Of a stretch of 64,000 nt of DNA, positions 37,350 to 47,519 are shown in pieces. The stretch comes from Marinimicrobium koreense. GTDB taxonomy: Bacteria > Pseudomonadota > Gammaproteobacteria > Pseudomonadales > Cellvibrionaceae. Position 1 is the first letter of the stretch. Each line of letters begins with the position of its first letter. The stretch spans positions 1,984,001 to 2,048,000 of the forward strand of contig NZ_RJUK01000001.1 in the NCBI RefSeq assembly GCF_003762925.1, read 5' to 3'. The translations under genes and the position numbers were made by a program. The notes beneath the pieces are model-generated. The model was not told the origin of the DNA, made no database searches, and saw only the letters and a list, made by a program, of their open reading frames with translations.

Positions 37350-39221
37350 CTACTGCCCACGCATAAAGAGCTTGTCGAGTTCGTCCAGGGACTGCAGGGC
37401 CCAGGTGGGGCGGCCGTGGTTGCACTGGCCGCTGCGCTCGGTGGCCTCCATATCCCGCAACAGGGCATTCATCTCCGGGATGGTCAGGCGGCGGTTGGCG
37501 CGCACTGAGCCGTGACAGGCCATGGTCGAAAGCAGCTCGTTGATCCGCTGCTGAATCCGCTCACTGCTGCCGTACTCGATCAGATCCGAGAGCACATCCC
37601 GCACCAACTGCGCCACCGGGGCGCGGTTGAGCAGTGCCGGCACTTGGCGGACCAGAAGCGTTTCCGGGCCGGCGCGCTGTAACTCAAAGCCCAACTGAGT
37701 GAAGGTATCGGCGTGCTCCTCGGCACAGTCCGCCTCCTTCTGGCTCACCGCAATGCTCTCCGGCACCAACAGCGGTTGGGTCTGCAGGCCACCTTGGCCA
37801 AACGCGGACTTCATCCGCTCGTAAGTGATGCGTTCATGGGCCGCGTGCATATCGACGATGATCAGCCCCTGGGCGTTCTCCGCCAGAATATAAATGCCCT
37901 TGAGCTGGGCAATGGCATAACCCAGCGGCGGCACCTCGCCATCCTCAGACTCCGGCATCGGTGTAGTCGCCGAAGGAGCCGCTGCCCCACCGTACTGGCC
38001 CTGGTAGCCGGCACCGCCATTAAACGGCTGATGCAGGCTGCCGTACTGGCGCATCTGCTCCGCGACCGCGCCCGGGGCGGGCGCACCGGGGGGCTGATAC
38101 CCGCCGGCCGGGTGACTGGCGGCGGCCAGGCCCATGGGCGCCTGGCGAAATTCGCCTGCGGCGGCTCCGCTCAGGGCTGGTTCGGGCGCCTCGGTCTCCG
38201 ACTCCAGACGATCCCCCGGGCGGACCTGAGCCAGGGCATGATGCAGGCTGCTGAAAATGAAGTCGTGCACCCGGCGGTTGTCCCGGAAGCGCACTTCGTG
38301 CTTGGTCGGGTGGACGTTGACATCCACGGTGGACGGGTCCACTTCCAGGTACAGCACAAACGCCGGGTGGCGTCCGTGATAGAGCACGTCCTGGTAAGCC
38401 TGACGGACTGCGTGCCCGACCAGCTTGTCACGAATGGCCCGACCGTTGACGTAAAAATGCTGCAGGTCCGCCTGGCTGCGATTGAAGCTCGGCTGCGCCA
38501 CCCACCCCCACAGGCGCAGTCCGGAGCGCTCGATATCAATGTGCAGCGCCTGCTCCATAAACGCCGGGCCGCACACCTGAGCCACCCGGCGCTCGCGCTC
38601 AATCTGGGTGCTGGCTTCACGCCAGCTGTAAACCGCACGGTTATTGTTGCGCAAGGTGAAGGCGACATCGAACCGGGACAGGGCCTGGCGCTTGATGACA
38701 TCGTCCAGATGGTTGTATTCGGTCTTTTCCGTGCGCAGGAATTTGCGCCGGGCCGGGGTATTGAAAAACAGATCCCGCACTTCCACCGTGGTGCCTTTGG
38801 GGTGGGCAGCCGGCGCCAGCTCGGCCTGCATATCCCGCCCTTCGGCGGTGACCTGCCAACCGGCGCTCTCGTCGCTGGTATTACTGGTCAGGGTCAGGCG
38901 CGCCACGGAACTGATACTGGCCAGGGCCTCACCGCGGAACCCCAGGGTGGCCACCGCCTCAAGGTCATCCAGCTCGCGAATCTTGCTGGTGGCGTGGCGA
39001 CTCAGGGCCAGGGGCAGATCGGATTTGTCGATACCACCGCCGTTGTCGCGCACTCGCATCAACTTGATGCCACCGTCCTCAACGTCCACTTCAACGCGGG
39101 TCGCGCCCGCGTCCAGACTATTTTCCAGCAGCTCCTTGATCACCGATGACGGGCGCTCCACCACCTCGCCGGCGGCGATCTGGTTGGCGAGGCGCGGGTT
39201 GAGCAATTGAATTCTAGACAT
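37350..39221 (-). CDS. mutL: DNA mismatch repair protein MutL
   Basis: MutL links MutS mismatch recognition to strand removal. The 623-residue protein has the GHKL ATPase ([44 protein letters not shown]), a proline/glycine-rich linker (about 345-420) and the C-terminal dimer domain. D457[11 protein letters not shown] fits the DxHA(x)2E(x)4E endonuclease motif, with Met in place of the usual Gln. This points to a nicking MutL of the MutH-independent type, as in Pseudomonas. It follows the amidase gene by 45 bp. Confidence 0.96.
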   Translation of the reverse strand: MSRIQLLNPRLANQIAAGEVVERPSSVIKELLENSLDAGATRVEVDVEDGGIKLMRVRDNGGGIDKSDLPLALSRHATSKIRELDDLEAVATLGFRGEALASISSVARLTLTSNTSDESAGWQVTAEGRDMQAELAPAAHPKGTTVEVRDLFFNTPARRKFLRTEKTEYNHLDDVIKRQALSRFDVAFTLRNNNRAVYSWREASTQIERERRVAQVCGPAFMEQALHIDIERSGLRLWGWVAQPSFNRSQADLQHFYVNGRAIRDKLVGHAVRQAYQDVLYHGRHPAFVLYLEVDPSTVDVNVHPTKHEVRFRDNRRVHDFIFSSLHHALAQVRPGDRLESETEAPEPALSGAAAGEFRQAPMGLAAASHPAGGYQPPGAPAPGAVAEQMRQYGSLHQPFNGGAGYQGQYGGAAAPSATTPMPESEDGEVPPLGYAIAQLKGIYILAENAQGLIIVDMHAAHERITYERMKSAFGQGGLQTQPLLVPESIAVSQKEADCAEEHADTFTQLGFELQRAGPETLLVRQVPALLNRAPVAQLVRDVLSDLIEYGSSERIQQRINELLSTMACHGSVRANRRLTIPEMNALLRDMEATERSGQCNHGRPTWALQSLDELDKLFMRGQ

Positions 39222-39266
39222 GCATTCTCAATAGGGTTAAAGGCTGGCGTAGGCCAGCCGCGAGCC

Positions 39267-40613
39267 TCAGCTCGATGGAATTTTCAGTACCTGTCCGACT
39301 TGGATCACGTGACCGTTGAGGCCGTTTTCCCGCCGGATGGCATCCACACTGACGTTGTGCTGGCGGGCAATGGCGCTCAGGGTGTCTCCGCGACTGATGG
39401 TGTACTCCCGCGCATCTCCACCGCCCTGACGGCGGCTGGCCAGATAGGTGCCGGCCGGTGGCTGGCGTTCGAAGTAACGGCGTACCCCCTGCCCGATACG
39501 GTCCGCCATCTGCTGGCGATACTGGGCCGTGGCCAGTTTGCGCGCCTCACCGGGATTGGAGATAAAACCGGTCTCCACCAGAATGGACGGCACATCGGGC
39601 GATTTGAGCACGGCGAAGCCGGCCTGCTCGACCCGGGGTTTGTGCAACCGGGAGATGCCGCCCATAGACTCAAGCACCTCCTTACCTACCGTCAGACTCG
39701 AGTTGAGCGTCGCGGTCATGGACAGGTCCACCAGTACACCGGCCAGCACTTCGTCTTTGTCTTCCAGGCTGACACTGCCCACCCCGCCAATCAGGTCGGC
39801 CTCGTTTTCGCGTTCGGCCAGAAACCGGGCGGTCTCACTGGTGGCGCCGCTGCGCGACAGGGCGAACACCGAGCTGCCATTGGCCGACGGGTGGGTAAAG
39901 GCATCGGCGTGAATCGATACAAACAGGTCCGCCTGCATCTTACGGGCGATATTGCGTCGCTCCCGCAAGGGCACATAATAGTCGCCGGTGCGCACCAGTT
40001 TGGCCTCATAGCCGGGAATCCCATTGAGCTCCCGGACCAGCCGCTTGGCGATATCAAACACCACGTTTTTCTCGTACAGTTTGCCGGGGCCAATTGCCCC
40101 CGGATCCTCGCCCCCGTGGCCGGCATCCACGGCAATCACCACGTTCCGATCGCCGCTGGTTGTGGCAGGGGTTTTATCCGCGAGCGCTTCCGCCCGACTT
40201 TTTCCCTGATCGTGCAGATCGATTACCAGCCGGTCATTGGTGCCGGCGTGGCGCTTGAGCAGGAAACTCTTGGGGCGCACGGATTCTTTCAGGTCGAACA
40301 CCACCCGCAGAGTGCCATCGCTGCGATGCGCACTGCGTACCCGCCGGATCGGGGTATCGTCCAGCGCGAGATCATCCAGGCTGGCCTTGAGCCGGGTATC
40401 GGCAACGTCGACGACCACCCGGCTGGGCGAACTCAGGGAGAACAGCTTGTGGTCCACCGGGCCGCTGAGATCGAACACCAACCGCGTGTGGTCCGGTGCG
40501 CGCCACAGACGGACACTATCCACATCCGCAGCGCTGAGCGGAAAGGACCCACTACCCATCAGGAGCACCACCAGGGCCCACCGAGTCGCTTGTTGTCTCC
40601 AGGCTGTTTTCAA
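39267..40613 (-). CDS. amiC: N-acetylmuramoyl-L-alanine amidase with AMIN and LysM domains
   Basis: This cell-division amidase cleaves peptidoglycan stem peptides during daughter-cell separation. The 448-residue protein has a signal peptide (ALVVLLMGSGSFPLSA), an AMIN domain (about 28-130) that targets the septum, and a zinc-dependent Amidase_3 domain (VVIAVDAGHGGEDPGAIGPG; SIHADAF; VETGFISNPGEARKL). A C-terminal LysM repeat follows (YTISRGDTLSAIARQHNVSVDAIRRENGL). The start is TTG, fixed by the signal peptide. The tsaE-amidase-mutL order matches E. coli amiB, so amiB is an equally good symbol. Confidence 0.92.
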   Translation of the reverse strand: MKTAWRQQATRWALVVLLMGSGSFPLSAADVDSVRLWRAPDHTRLVFDLSGPVDHKLFSLSSPSRVVVDVADTRLKASLDDLALDDTPIRRVRSAHRSDGTLRVVFDLKESVRPKSFLLKRHAGTNDRLVIDLHDQGKSRAEALADKTPATTSGDRNVVIAVDAGHGGEDPGAIGPGKLYEKNVVFDIAKRLVRELNGIPGYEAKLVRTGDYYVPLRERRNIARKMQADLFVSIHADAFTHPSANGSSVFALSRSGATSETARFLAERENEADLIGGVGSVSLEDKDEVLAGVLVDLSMTATLNSSLTVGKEVLESMGGISRLHKPRVEQAGFAVLKSPDVPSILVETGFISNPGEARKLATAQYRQQMADRIGQGVRRYFERQPPAGTYLASRRQGGGDAREYTISRGDTLSAIARQHNVSVDAIRRENGLNGHVIQVGQVLKIPSS

Positions 40614-40704
40614 AGCGCTTTTCCCGACACGATTGTAGATTCCATAACGGACGGTCCGTCCCTCACACTATCGATTAATGGGGTCATTGATCACCCCGCT
40701 GGCG

Positions 40705-41217
40705 CTAGGTTCCCGCTCCGGGCATTTCGAGACCCGAAAAGTCGGCCCAGTGCTTCAGCCACTGCTCACCGAGCGATGTTCCACCCTGCAAGCGCGCGCG
40801 CCGGCCGCTTCCATCGACCGTCACTGTAACCCGCAGATCCGGTTCCGGCAAAACCCCGGCGCCCCGCTCTGGCCACTCGATGACGCACACGTCCCCGGCC
40901 TTAAAATAATCCCGGATCCCCATATATTCCAGCTCTTCGGGATCCCCGAGGCGATAGAGGTCAAAGTGATTCAGCGTCCGCCCGCCCAACTCATAGGGCT
41001 CCACCAGGGTATAGGTGGGACTCTTAACCGCACCTGAATGCCCCAGTCCGCGAAGGAGCCCGCGGCACAGCGTGGTTTTGCCCGCGCCGAGATTGCCCTC
41101 GAGAAACACCACCAGCCCGTTCGGCCACTCACGCAGCGCCTCTGCCAGGGAGGCACCCAGATCCAGCGTGGCGCTCTCATCGGCCAGGTAAACCGAACGA
41201 TGGATCGGCTCAGACAT
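40705..41217 (-). CDS. tsaE: tRNA threonylcarbamoyladenosine biosynthesis ATPase TsaE
   Basis: TsaE works with TsaB, TsaC and TsaD to make t6A37 in ANN-decoding tRNAs. The 170-residue protein has the Walker A FLEGNLGAGKTTLCRGLL, SPTYTLVEPYELGGRTLNHFDLYRL and VCVIEWPERG. Its start overlaps the end of the nnr gene by 8 bp, as usual for this pair. Confidence 0.95.
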   Translation of the reverse strand: MSEPIHRSVYLADESATLDLGASLAEALREWPNGLVVFLEGNLGAGKTTLCRGLLRGLGHSGAVKSPTYTLVEPYELGGRTLNHFDLYRLGDPEELEYMGIRDYFKAGDVCVIEWPERGAGVLPEPDLRVTVTVDGSGRRARLQGGTSLGEQWLKHWADFSGLEMPGAGT

Positions 41218-42733
41218 GGCCCGGCTCCGCCTGCAACAATTGGCATAGTGCAGGGATCAGATCCGTGGCCAGCAGGCTGCGCTCGCCCCAGTCACCTACC
41301 GCCAGATCCGCCGCTTCCGCGTGCAGTCCCGCACCCAATGCTGCCGCCCGATCCACACTCAACCCCTGCGCCAGAAGGCCGCCCAGGATGCCGCTCAGTA
41401 CATCCCCCATACCGCCGGAGGCCATGCCGGGGTTACCGGCACTGATCACTTCGAGCGGGCCCTCGGGTGTCGCCACCAGCGATCCTGACCCCTTGAGGAT
41501 GACGGCGCCGCCGAAACGCTTTTGTAAGGCGGCGACGGCCGCAAAGCGATCGCGTTGCACCTCGCTGGTGACGCTCTGCAACAAGCGCGCCGCCTCTCCG
41601 GGGTGCGGCGTCAAAACCCAGTTATCCCGAGCCTCGGCCACGGCGGGCCGCTGCGCCGCCAGCAGATTGAGGGCATCGGCATCAAGGACGAGCGGCAGAC
41701 CGGATTGGAGAGCCTGCTGCAACATCTGTTCTGACCAGGGCGACTGCCCCAGGCCTGGGCCGACCACCAGCACGGTGGGTCGCGCCAACCAGGGTTCCAG
41801 TTCCTGCCCCGAAGTCACCCCGCAGACCATGATTTCCGGACAACGGGTCAGCGCGGGTGCCACATGTTCGGGACGAGTCGCCAGACTGACCAGACCGGCA
41901 CCGGTTCGAGCCGCCGCCTCGGCGGCCATAATGGCCGCGCCGCCATAGCCGGTGTCACCGCCAATAATCATGACGTGGCCGAAATCGCCCTTGTGGGCAT
42001 CCACAGCGCGGGCCGGCAGGGCAGCCAGCGCCTCGGCCAGCTCAAACCGGTGGCACTCACCGGGCACCTCCGCGTATACGGCCTCGGGTACCCCCAGGCC
42101 GGCAAACACCAACTCCCCGCACAGAGCGAGCCCACGCCCCGTCAGCAGGCCTCGTTTGGCGCCGATGAAGGTCACCGTCAGGGCCGCGCGCACCGCCGTT
42201 CCCATTTCCGTTCCGGTATCCGCGTTGAGCCCCGAGGGAACATCCACCGCCAGTACCGGCAAAGCGGATTGATTGATCTGCGCAATCGCCTCGGCATAGG
42301 TCGGTCGCACCTCACCGCTGATACCCGTGCCCAGCAGCGCATCGACAATAACGCCCTCCTCGGGCCCGCGTTCTGGTAGGGCATTGACGTCTACGCCTTC
42401 CTGCAACGCATAATCCCGTGCCTCGGCCGCTTCTCCGGTGAGTTTTTGCGGATCACCCACGGCGATCACCCGAACCGGAATGCGACGCTGGGCGGCCAGG
42501 CCGGCGATGACATAGCCGTCCCCGGCATTGTTTCCGCCGCCGCAGTAAACCGTGATGGCGGCGGGACCAGGAAAGCGTTGCAGCAGTTGCCCAAAGGCGG
42601 CTCGCCCGGCCCGTTTCATCAACTGAGCACCCGGAATACCACTGGCAATGGCCCGCTTATCCAGCTGCCGGGTTTGTTCAGAGGTGTACAGAGTGCGGGG
42701 AAATTCTGGCGCGTCGACCGACGTCAATTTCAT
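41210..42733 (-). CDS. nnr: bifunctional NAD(P)H-hydrate epimerase / ADP-dependent dehydratase
   Basis: The enzyme repairs hydrated NAD(P)H. From ATG 42733 it has 507 residues. The N-terminal YjeF_N epimerase domain (about 10-225) has GPAAITVYCGGGNNAGDGYVIA and VDVPSGLNADTG. The C-terminal CARKD dehydratase domain has HKGDFGHVMIIGGDTGYGGAAIMAAEAAARTGAGLV, LTPHPGEAARLL and NPGMASGGMGDVLSGILGGLLAQG. The frame runs on upstream to 43294, but that part is antisense to queG. It diverges from queG, the common arrangement. Confidence 0.95.
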   Translation of the reverse strand: MKLTSVDAPEFPRTLYTSEQTRQLDKRAIASGIPGAQLMKRAGRAAFGQLLQRFPGPAAITVYCGGGNNAGDGYVIAGLAAQRRIPVRVIAVGDPQKLTGEAAEARDYALQEGVDVNALPERGPEEGVIVDALLGTGISGEVRPTYAEAIAQINQSALPVLAVDVPSGLNADTGTEMGTAVRAALTVTFIGAKRGLLTGRGLALCGELVFAGLGVPEAVYAEVPGECHRFELAEALAALPARAVDAHKGDFGHVMIIGGDTGYGGAAIMAAEAAARTGAGLVSLATRPEHVAPALTRCPEIMVCGVTSGQELEPWLARPTVLVVGPGLGQSPWSEQMLQQALQSGLPLVLDADALNLLAAQRPAVAEARDNWVLTPHPGEAARLLQSVTSEVQRDRFAAVAALQKRFGGAVILKGSGSLVATPEGPLEVISAGNPGMASGGMGDVLSGILGGLLAQGLSVDRAAALGAGLHAEAADLAVGDWGERSLLATDLIPALCQLLQAEPGHV

Positions 42734-42802
42734 AGAATCCTCAATTTGGTCGCGATATCTGGCAGAATTATACGCGAACTCACCGGAATCCCGTAACGAT
42801 CT

Positions 42803-43918
42803 ATGCCGCACTCCGTGGACTTTCAACAACTCGCCGACGACATCAAACTGTGGGGGCGGGAGCTGGGCTTTCAGCAGGTGGGCATTACCGATACCCACCT
42901 GCAGGAGAGTGAGGCGCGACTGAAGCAGTGGCTCGAGCGCGGCTACCACGGCACCATGAACTGGTTTACCGCCCACGGCGACAAACGCTCCCGGCCACCG
43001 GAGCTGCACCCCGGCACCATCCGGGTCATTTCGGTGCGGATGGATTACCTCCCGGCCGATACCGATCAGATCAAGATCCTGAAAGACCCCACCAAAGCCT
43101 ACATTTCCCGCTACGCGCTGGGTCGGGATTACCACAAACTGATTCGCAAACGCCTGGCGACCCTGGCCAAGAAAATCGAGGCCGCCCTCCCCCCGGAAAT
43201 GATGGAAGGTCAACAGCGGCCCTTTGTGGACAGCGCCCCGGTGATGGAGAAACCGCTGGCGGACAAGGCCGGACTGGGTTGGACGGGAAAGCACACCCTG
43301 ATCCTGAACAGCGAGGCGGGCAGCTGGTTTTTCCTCGGAGAACTATTCACCTACCTGCCACTACCGGTGGATCGATCCGAGCAACCCAACCAGTGCGGCA
43401 CCTGCAGCGCCTGCCTGCAGGTGTGCCCCACCGACGCCTTCCCCGAGCCCTACACCCTGGACGCCCGCCGCTGCATTTCGTACCTCACCATTGAACAGAA
43501 GGGACCGATTCCCGAGGAATTTCGCGAGCCCATGGGCAACCGGGTGTTCGGCTGTGATGACTGCCAGGCGGTGTGCCCCTGGAACCGCTATGCCCAACAC
43601 ACCCGGGAACGGGATTTCTCCCCCCGGCACGATCTGGACCGGCAGGACCTGTTGACACTGTTTCAGTGGACCGAAGAGGAGTTTCTGACCCGCACCGAGG
43701 GCTCGGCCATCCGCCGAACCGGCTACGAGGGCTGGCTGCGCAACCTGGCGGTAGGCCTGGGCAATGCGCCCTCCGATCCGGACATCATCGCGGCGCTAGA
43801 GGCCAGGCGGCCCCTGGCCAGCCCGATGGTCCAGGAGCATATTGACTGGGCCCTTCAGCAGCAGGCTCGACCCAACCGCCGCCGCAAGCGGAAAATTCGC
43901 CGAAAGCGCGAATCATAG
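42803..43918 (+). CDS. queG: epoxyqueuosine reductase QueG
   Basis: QueG performs the last step of queuosine synthesis in tRNA using cobalamin and two [4Fe-4S] clusters. The 371-residue protein has the N-terminal DUF1730 region, PVMEKPLADKAGLGWTGKHTLI, and two ferredoxin motifs, CGTCSACLQVCPTDAF and CDDCQAVCPWN, followed by the HEAT-like tail. The C-terminus is strongly basic (RPNRRRKRKIRRKR). It is divergent from nnr across 69 bp. Confidence 0.95.
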   Translation: MPHSVDFQQLADDIKLWGRELGFQQVGITDTHLQESEARLKQWLERGYHGTMNWFTAHGDKRSRPPELHPGTIRVISVRMDYLPADTDQIKILKDPTKAYISRYALGRDYHKLIRKRLATLAKKIEAALPPEMMEGQQRPFVDSAPVMEKPLADKAGLGWTGKHTLILNSEAGSWFFLGELFTYLPLPVDRSEQPNQCGTCSACLQVCPTDAFPEPYTLDARRCISYLTIEQKGPIPEEFREPMGNRVFGCDDCQAVCPWNRYAQHTRERDFSPRHDLDRQDLLTLFQWTEEEFLTRTEGSAIRRTGYEGWLRNLAVGLGNAPSDPDIIAALEARRPLASPMVQEHIDWALQQQARPNRRRKRKIRRKRES

Positions 43919-44113
43919 GTAAAAACAGCGTTATAACAGGGATTTAGATTATAACTATTAGCGCTATTGACCCGATCACCCTGTTAATTTGAGTGATAAA
44001 CGTGAATAATACGCACCCTTTTTTGAAAACATCGACGATAAAGCGCGTACCGACGTCCGGGCGCCAATAATGACCATCACCCACATCAACCCGAGAGACA
44101 GGTAGCAGACTCT
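43919..44113. other. AT-rich promoter region of gnd with an inverted repeat
   Basis: The 195-bp gap is AT-richer than its neighbours. An 8-bp inverted repeat TAACAGGG / CCCTGTTA (43934-43941, 43979-43986) with a 37-bp spacer could be a regulator site. No promoter hexamers with normal spacing are obvious. Confidence 0.35.
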
Positions 44114-45565
44114 ATGAAAGAGAAATCCGATATCGGCCTGGTTGGCCTCGCCGTGATGGGCGAGAACCTGATTCTGAACATGGCCAGCAAAGGCTATACC
44201 GTGACCGCGTACAACCGCTCCACCGACAAGGTGGAAAAGTTCGTCAATGGCCGCGCCAAAGGCAAAACCATTCGCGGCGCCTCCTCGGTTGAAGAGCTGG
44301 TGCAGTCCCTGGCCAAGCCGCGCAAAATCATGTTGATGGTCAAGGCCGGACAGGCGGTAGACGACTTTATCGAGCAGTTGATCCCGCACCTGGACAAGGG
44401 CGACATCATCATCGACGGCGGTAACACCCACTACCCGGACACCAACCGTCGCACCGAATACCTGGAAAGCAAAGGCCTGCTGTTTATCGGTACCGGCGTT
44501 TCCGGTGGCGAAGAGGGTGCCCTGACCGGCCCGTCCATCATGCCCGGTGGTTCTCCGGCGGCCTGGGAGCACGTCAAGCCCATCTTCCAGGACATCGCCG
44601 CCAAAGTGGACGATGGCAGCCCCTGCTGCGACTGGGTCGGCGAAGCCGGCGCCGGCCACTTTGTGAAAATGGTCCACAACGGCATCGAATACGGTGACAT
44701 GCAGCTGATCTGCGAAGCCTATCAGTTGATGAAAGACCTGGTGGGCATGACCCACGATGAAATGCACGAGGTGTTCGCCGAGTGGAACGAGGGTGAGCTG
44801 AACAGCTACCTGGTAGAAATTACCCGCGACATCCTCGCCTATAAAGAAGACGGCGAGCCGCTGGTTGAAAAGATTCTGGACAAAGCCGGCCAGAAAGGCA
44901 CCGGCAAGTGGACCGGCATCATCGCCCTGGACATGGGTATTCCCCTGACCCTGATCGGTGAAGCGGTCTTTGCCCGTTGCCTGTCCGCCCAGAAAGACGA
45001 GCGCGTGGAAGCGTCCAAAGTGCTGAATGGCCCGAAAGTGAAGTTCGAGGGCGACAAGAAAGCCTTTGTGGACGACCTGCGTCAGGCACTGCTGGCGGCC
45101 AAGATGATTTCCTACGCCCAAGGTTACGCCCTGATGCGCGAAGCGGCGAAGGAATTCGGCTGGCATCTGAACTACGGTGGCATCGCCCTGATGTGGCGCG
45201 GTGGCTGCATCATCCGCTCCGGATTCCTGGACAACATCAAGCACGCCTTCGACAAGAATGGCGATCTGAAGAACCTGCTGATGGATGACTACTTCAACGG
45301 TAAAATTGATGCCGCTCAGGACGGCTGGCGCCGCGTGGCCGCTACCGCGATCACCAGCGGTATTCCGGCCCCGGCCATTACCGCCGCCCTGAACTACTTC
45401 GACGGCTACCGCTGTGAGCGTCTGCCAGCGAACCTGCTTCAGGCCCAGCGGGACTACTTCGGTGCCCACACCTACGAGCGGGTCGACAAGCCCCGGGGTG
45501 AGCACTTCCACACCAACTGGACCGGGCGTGGTGGGGATACGGCTTCTTCCACCTATAACGTTTAA
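44114..45565 (+). CDS. gnd: 6-phosphogluconate dehydrogenase, decarboxylating
   Basis: Gnd converts 6-phosphogluconate to ribulose 5-phosphate, CO2 and NADPH. The 483-residue protein has the Rossmann motif IGLVGLAVMGENLILNMASKGY, the signature IIDGGNTHYPDTNRR, GTGVSGGEEGA, and the catalytic Lys/Asn in GAGHFVKMVHNGIEYGDMQ. Length is that of the long, dimeric form. It is single, with REP-like units after its stop. Confidence 0.96.
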   Translation: MKEKSDIGLVGLAVMGENLILNMASKGYTVTAYNRSTDKVEKFVNGRAKGKTIRGASSVEELVQSLAKPRKIMLMVKAGQAVDDFIEQLIPHLDKGDIIIDGGNTHYPDTNRRTEYLESKGLLFIGTGVSGGEEGALTGPSIMPGGSPAAWEHVKPIFQDIAAKVDDGSPCCDWVGEAGAGHFVKMVHNGIEYGDMQLICEAYQLMKDLVGMTHDEMHEVFAEWNEGELNSYLVEITRDILAYKEDGEPLVEKILDKAGQKGTGKWTGIIALDMGIPLTLIGEAVFARCLSAQKDERVEASKVLNGPKVKFEGDKKAFVDDLRQALLAAKMISYAQGYALMREAAKEFGWHLNYGGIALMWRGGCIIRSGFLDNIKHAFDKNGDLKNLLMDDYFNGKIDAAQDGWRRVAATAITSGIPAPAITAALNYFDGYRCERLPANLLQAQRDYFGAHTYERVDKPRGEHFHTNWTGRGGDTASSTYNV

Positions 45566-45575
45566 GTCCCGTTTG

Positions 45576-45672
45576 GGTTACGGCGGATGCGGCCTTTGGC
45601 CTTATCCGCCCTACACGACCCTCTAAGCTATGCGTAGGGCGGGTAAGCGCGAAGCGCGCACCCGCCGTTACC
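45576..45672. repeat. pair of REP-like units R5a and R5b in inverted orientation
   Basis: R5a (45576-45614) reads GGTTACGGCGGATGCG...TTATCCGCCCTAC and R5b (45631-45672) reads TGCGTAGGGCGGGTAAGCGC...CACCCGCCGTTACC. In R5b the inner pair changed on both sides (GGGTAAG / CACCC), so pairing is kept. The pair lies between converging gnd and orn. Confidence 0.8.
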
Positions 45673-45701
45673 GCACTTCATTCCACCACTCAACTCAACC
45701 C

Positions 45702-46262
45702 TCACTCCATCCGAAAAAACGTCTCCCGGTAATGCTTTAACTCCTCAATCGAGTCCTTGATATCGTCCAGGGCCAGATGTGCCCCACTCTTCTTGACCCC
45801 CTCGGCCACCTCCGGCCGCCAGCGCCGGGCCAGCTCCTTCACCGTCGACACATCCAGATTCCGGTAGTGAAAATAACGCTCCAGCCTGGGCATACCGCGC
45901 ACCAGAAAGCGCCGGTCCTGGCAGATGGAATTACCGCACATGGGCGACTTGCCCGCCGGTACCCATTGCTCCAGAAAGGCGATGGTCTGGGCCTGGGCCT
46001 CTTCCAGAGAAATGTTGCTGTCTTTCACCCGCTGGGTCAGGCCGGACTGGCCGTGCTGCCTAGTGTTCCAGTCGTCCATGGCCGCCAGTGCCGAATCCGG
46101 CTGGTGAATGGCGTACACCGGCCCCTCGGCCAGTACATTCAGATGGGCATCGGTCACAATGGTCGCAATTTCGATGATCACATCCGAATCCGGGTCCAGC
46201 CCGGTCATCTCCAGATCGATCCAGATCAGGTTGTTTTCATTGGGTGTGGCAGCATTTGACAT
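45702..46262 (-). CDS. orn: oligoribonuclease
   Basis: Orn degrades di- to pentaribonucleotides, including pGpG. From ATG 46262 it has 186 residues. DEDDh exonuclease motifs are [13 protein letters not shown], the central [18 protein letters not shown] region and [15 protein letters not shown] longer frame upstream overlaps the rsgA leader and is unlikely. It is divergent from rsgA, the common orn-rsgA arrangement. Confidence 0.96.
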   Translation of the reverse strand: MSNAATPNENNLIWIDLEMTGLDPDSDVIIEIATIVTDAHLNVLAEGPVYAIHQPDSALAAMDDWNTRQHGQSGLTQRVKDSNISLEEAQAQTIAFLEQWVPAGKSPMCGNSICQDRRFLVRGMPRLERYFHYRNLDVSTVKELARRWRPEVAEGVKKSGAHLALDDIKDSIEELKHYRETFFRME

Positions 46263-46406
46263 ACAATCGGTTCCTAGAGCGTGTTTGACGCGAGACTTTA
46301 TCCAGACAGATAGGGCACAATGCCCGTAATCGCCACCAAGATTAACCCGCAGGCCCGCCGGGAACAACCGGCCGCCTCATTACCGCGCGGAGAACACACG
46401 CCCTGC

Positions 46407-47417
46407 ATGAGTAAACGCAAACTGACCCGTCGCCAGAACTGGCGCATCCAGAAGATCCAGGAAGAACGCCAGGCCCGTGCCCAACGCAAGCAGTCGGGCC
46501 CCGTGGAGGATCTGGATGAAAACGCCCTGGGGGCGGAACAGGAAGGGTTGGTGGTGACTCACTTCGGTACTCTGGTGCTGGTTGAGGCCAACGGCGAGCG
46601 CAAACGCTGCCACTTTCGCAGCAACCTGGGCTCTCTGGTGACGGGCGACCAGGTCGTCTGGCGCGACGGTTCACCCTACGGTGTGGTGGAAGCGGTCATG
46701 CCGCGACGCTCCGAGCTGTGCCGCCCGGATCCCTACGGTGACCTGAAAACCGTCGCCGCCAATATAGACCGGGCGCTGATCGTGATTGCACCCTACCCCG
46801 AGCCCCACTTCAGTCTTGTGGATCGCTACCTGGTGGCCGCCGAAGCCAGCGATATCACCCCGGCGCTGGTGATCAACAAGTGCGATGCGATTGATGCCCG
46901 TATTGTCGACAAGATCAAACGGATGGAATCCCTCTATCGCAGCCTGGGGTATTGGGTCGTGCGAGTCTCCGCCGAGACCGGCGAGGGTATGGACGCGCTG
47001 GCCGACTACCTCAAGGACTTCACCAGCGTATTTGTCGGCCAGTCCGGGGTTGGCAAGTCTTCACTGACCAACTACCTGTTGCCGGACGCCGACCTGCGTG
47101 TGGGCGAACTCTCCGAGCGTCAGACCGGCAGTCACACCACCACCAATGCCGAGCTGTTCCATTTTCCCGGGGGCGGCCAGTTGATTGATTCCCCGGGGGT
47201 GCGGGAGTTCGGGCTCTGGCATATGAGTCGCGATCAGGTACTGGAAAACTTCATCGAGTTTCGTCCTCACCTGGGGCACTGTAAATTCCGCGATTGCGCC
47301 CATCAGGGCGAGCCGGGCTGCGCCCTGGAGAAAGCCCTTGAATCCGGCGAGATCAGCCCTCAACGAATGAGTAGTTGTGAACAGATTCTCGACAGTTTGA
47401 ACTCACCACGCGGCTGA
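46407..47417 (+). CDS. rsgA: ribosome small subunit-dependent GTPase RsgA
   Basis: RsgA checks late 30S subunit assembly. From ATG 46407 (MSKRKLTRRQNW) it has 336 residues. It has a basic N-terminal tail, an OB fold, a circularly permuted GTPase domain (G4 NKCD before G1 GQSGVGKSSLTN) and a C-terminal zinc knuckle CKFRDCAHQGEPGC. An upstream ATG at 46320 would add 29 residues and is less likely. Confidence 0.96.
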   Translation: MSKRKLTRRQNWRIQKIQEERQARAQRKQSGPVEDLDENALGAEQEGLVVTHFGTLVLVEANGERKRCHFRSNLGSLVTGDQVVWRDGSPYGVVEAVMPRRSELCRPDPYGDLKTVAANIDRALIVIAPYPEPHFSLVDRYLVAAEASDITPALVINKCDAIDARIVDKIKRMESLYRSLGYWVVRVSAETGEGMDALADYLKDFTSVFVGQSGVGKSSLTNYLLPDADLRVGELSERQTGSHTTTNAELFHFPGGGQLIDSPGVREFGLWHMSRDQVLENFIEFRPHLGHCKFRDCAHQGEPGCALEKALESGEISPQRMSSCEQILDSLNSPRG

Positions 47418-47519
47418 ATGCGACAAAGTCCGCATTTTACTATTGAGTCCCGCGTATTCGGCGTTATGCTAACTGAAGACCATGCAGTAACCCGATGCAG
47501 TAACCAAAGGAATTTCACT

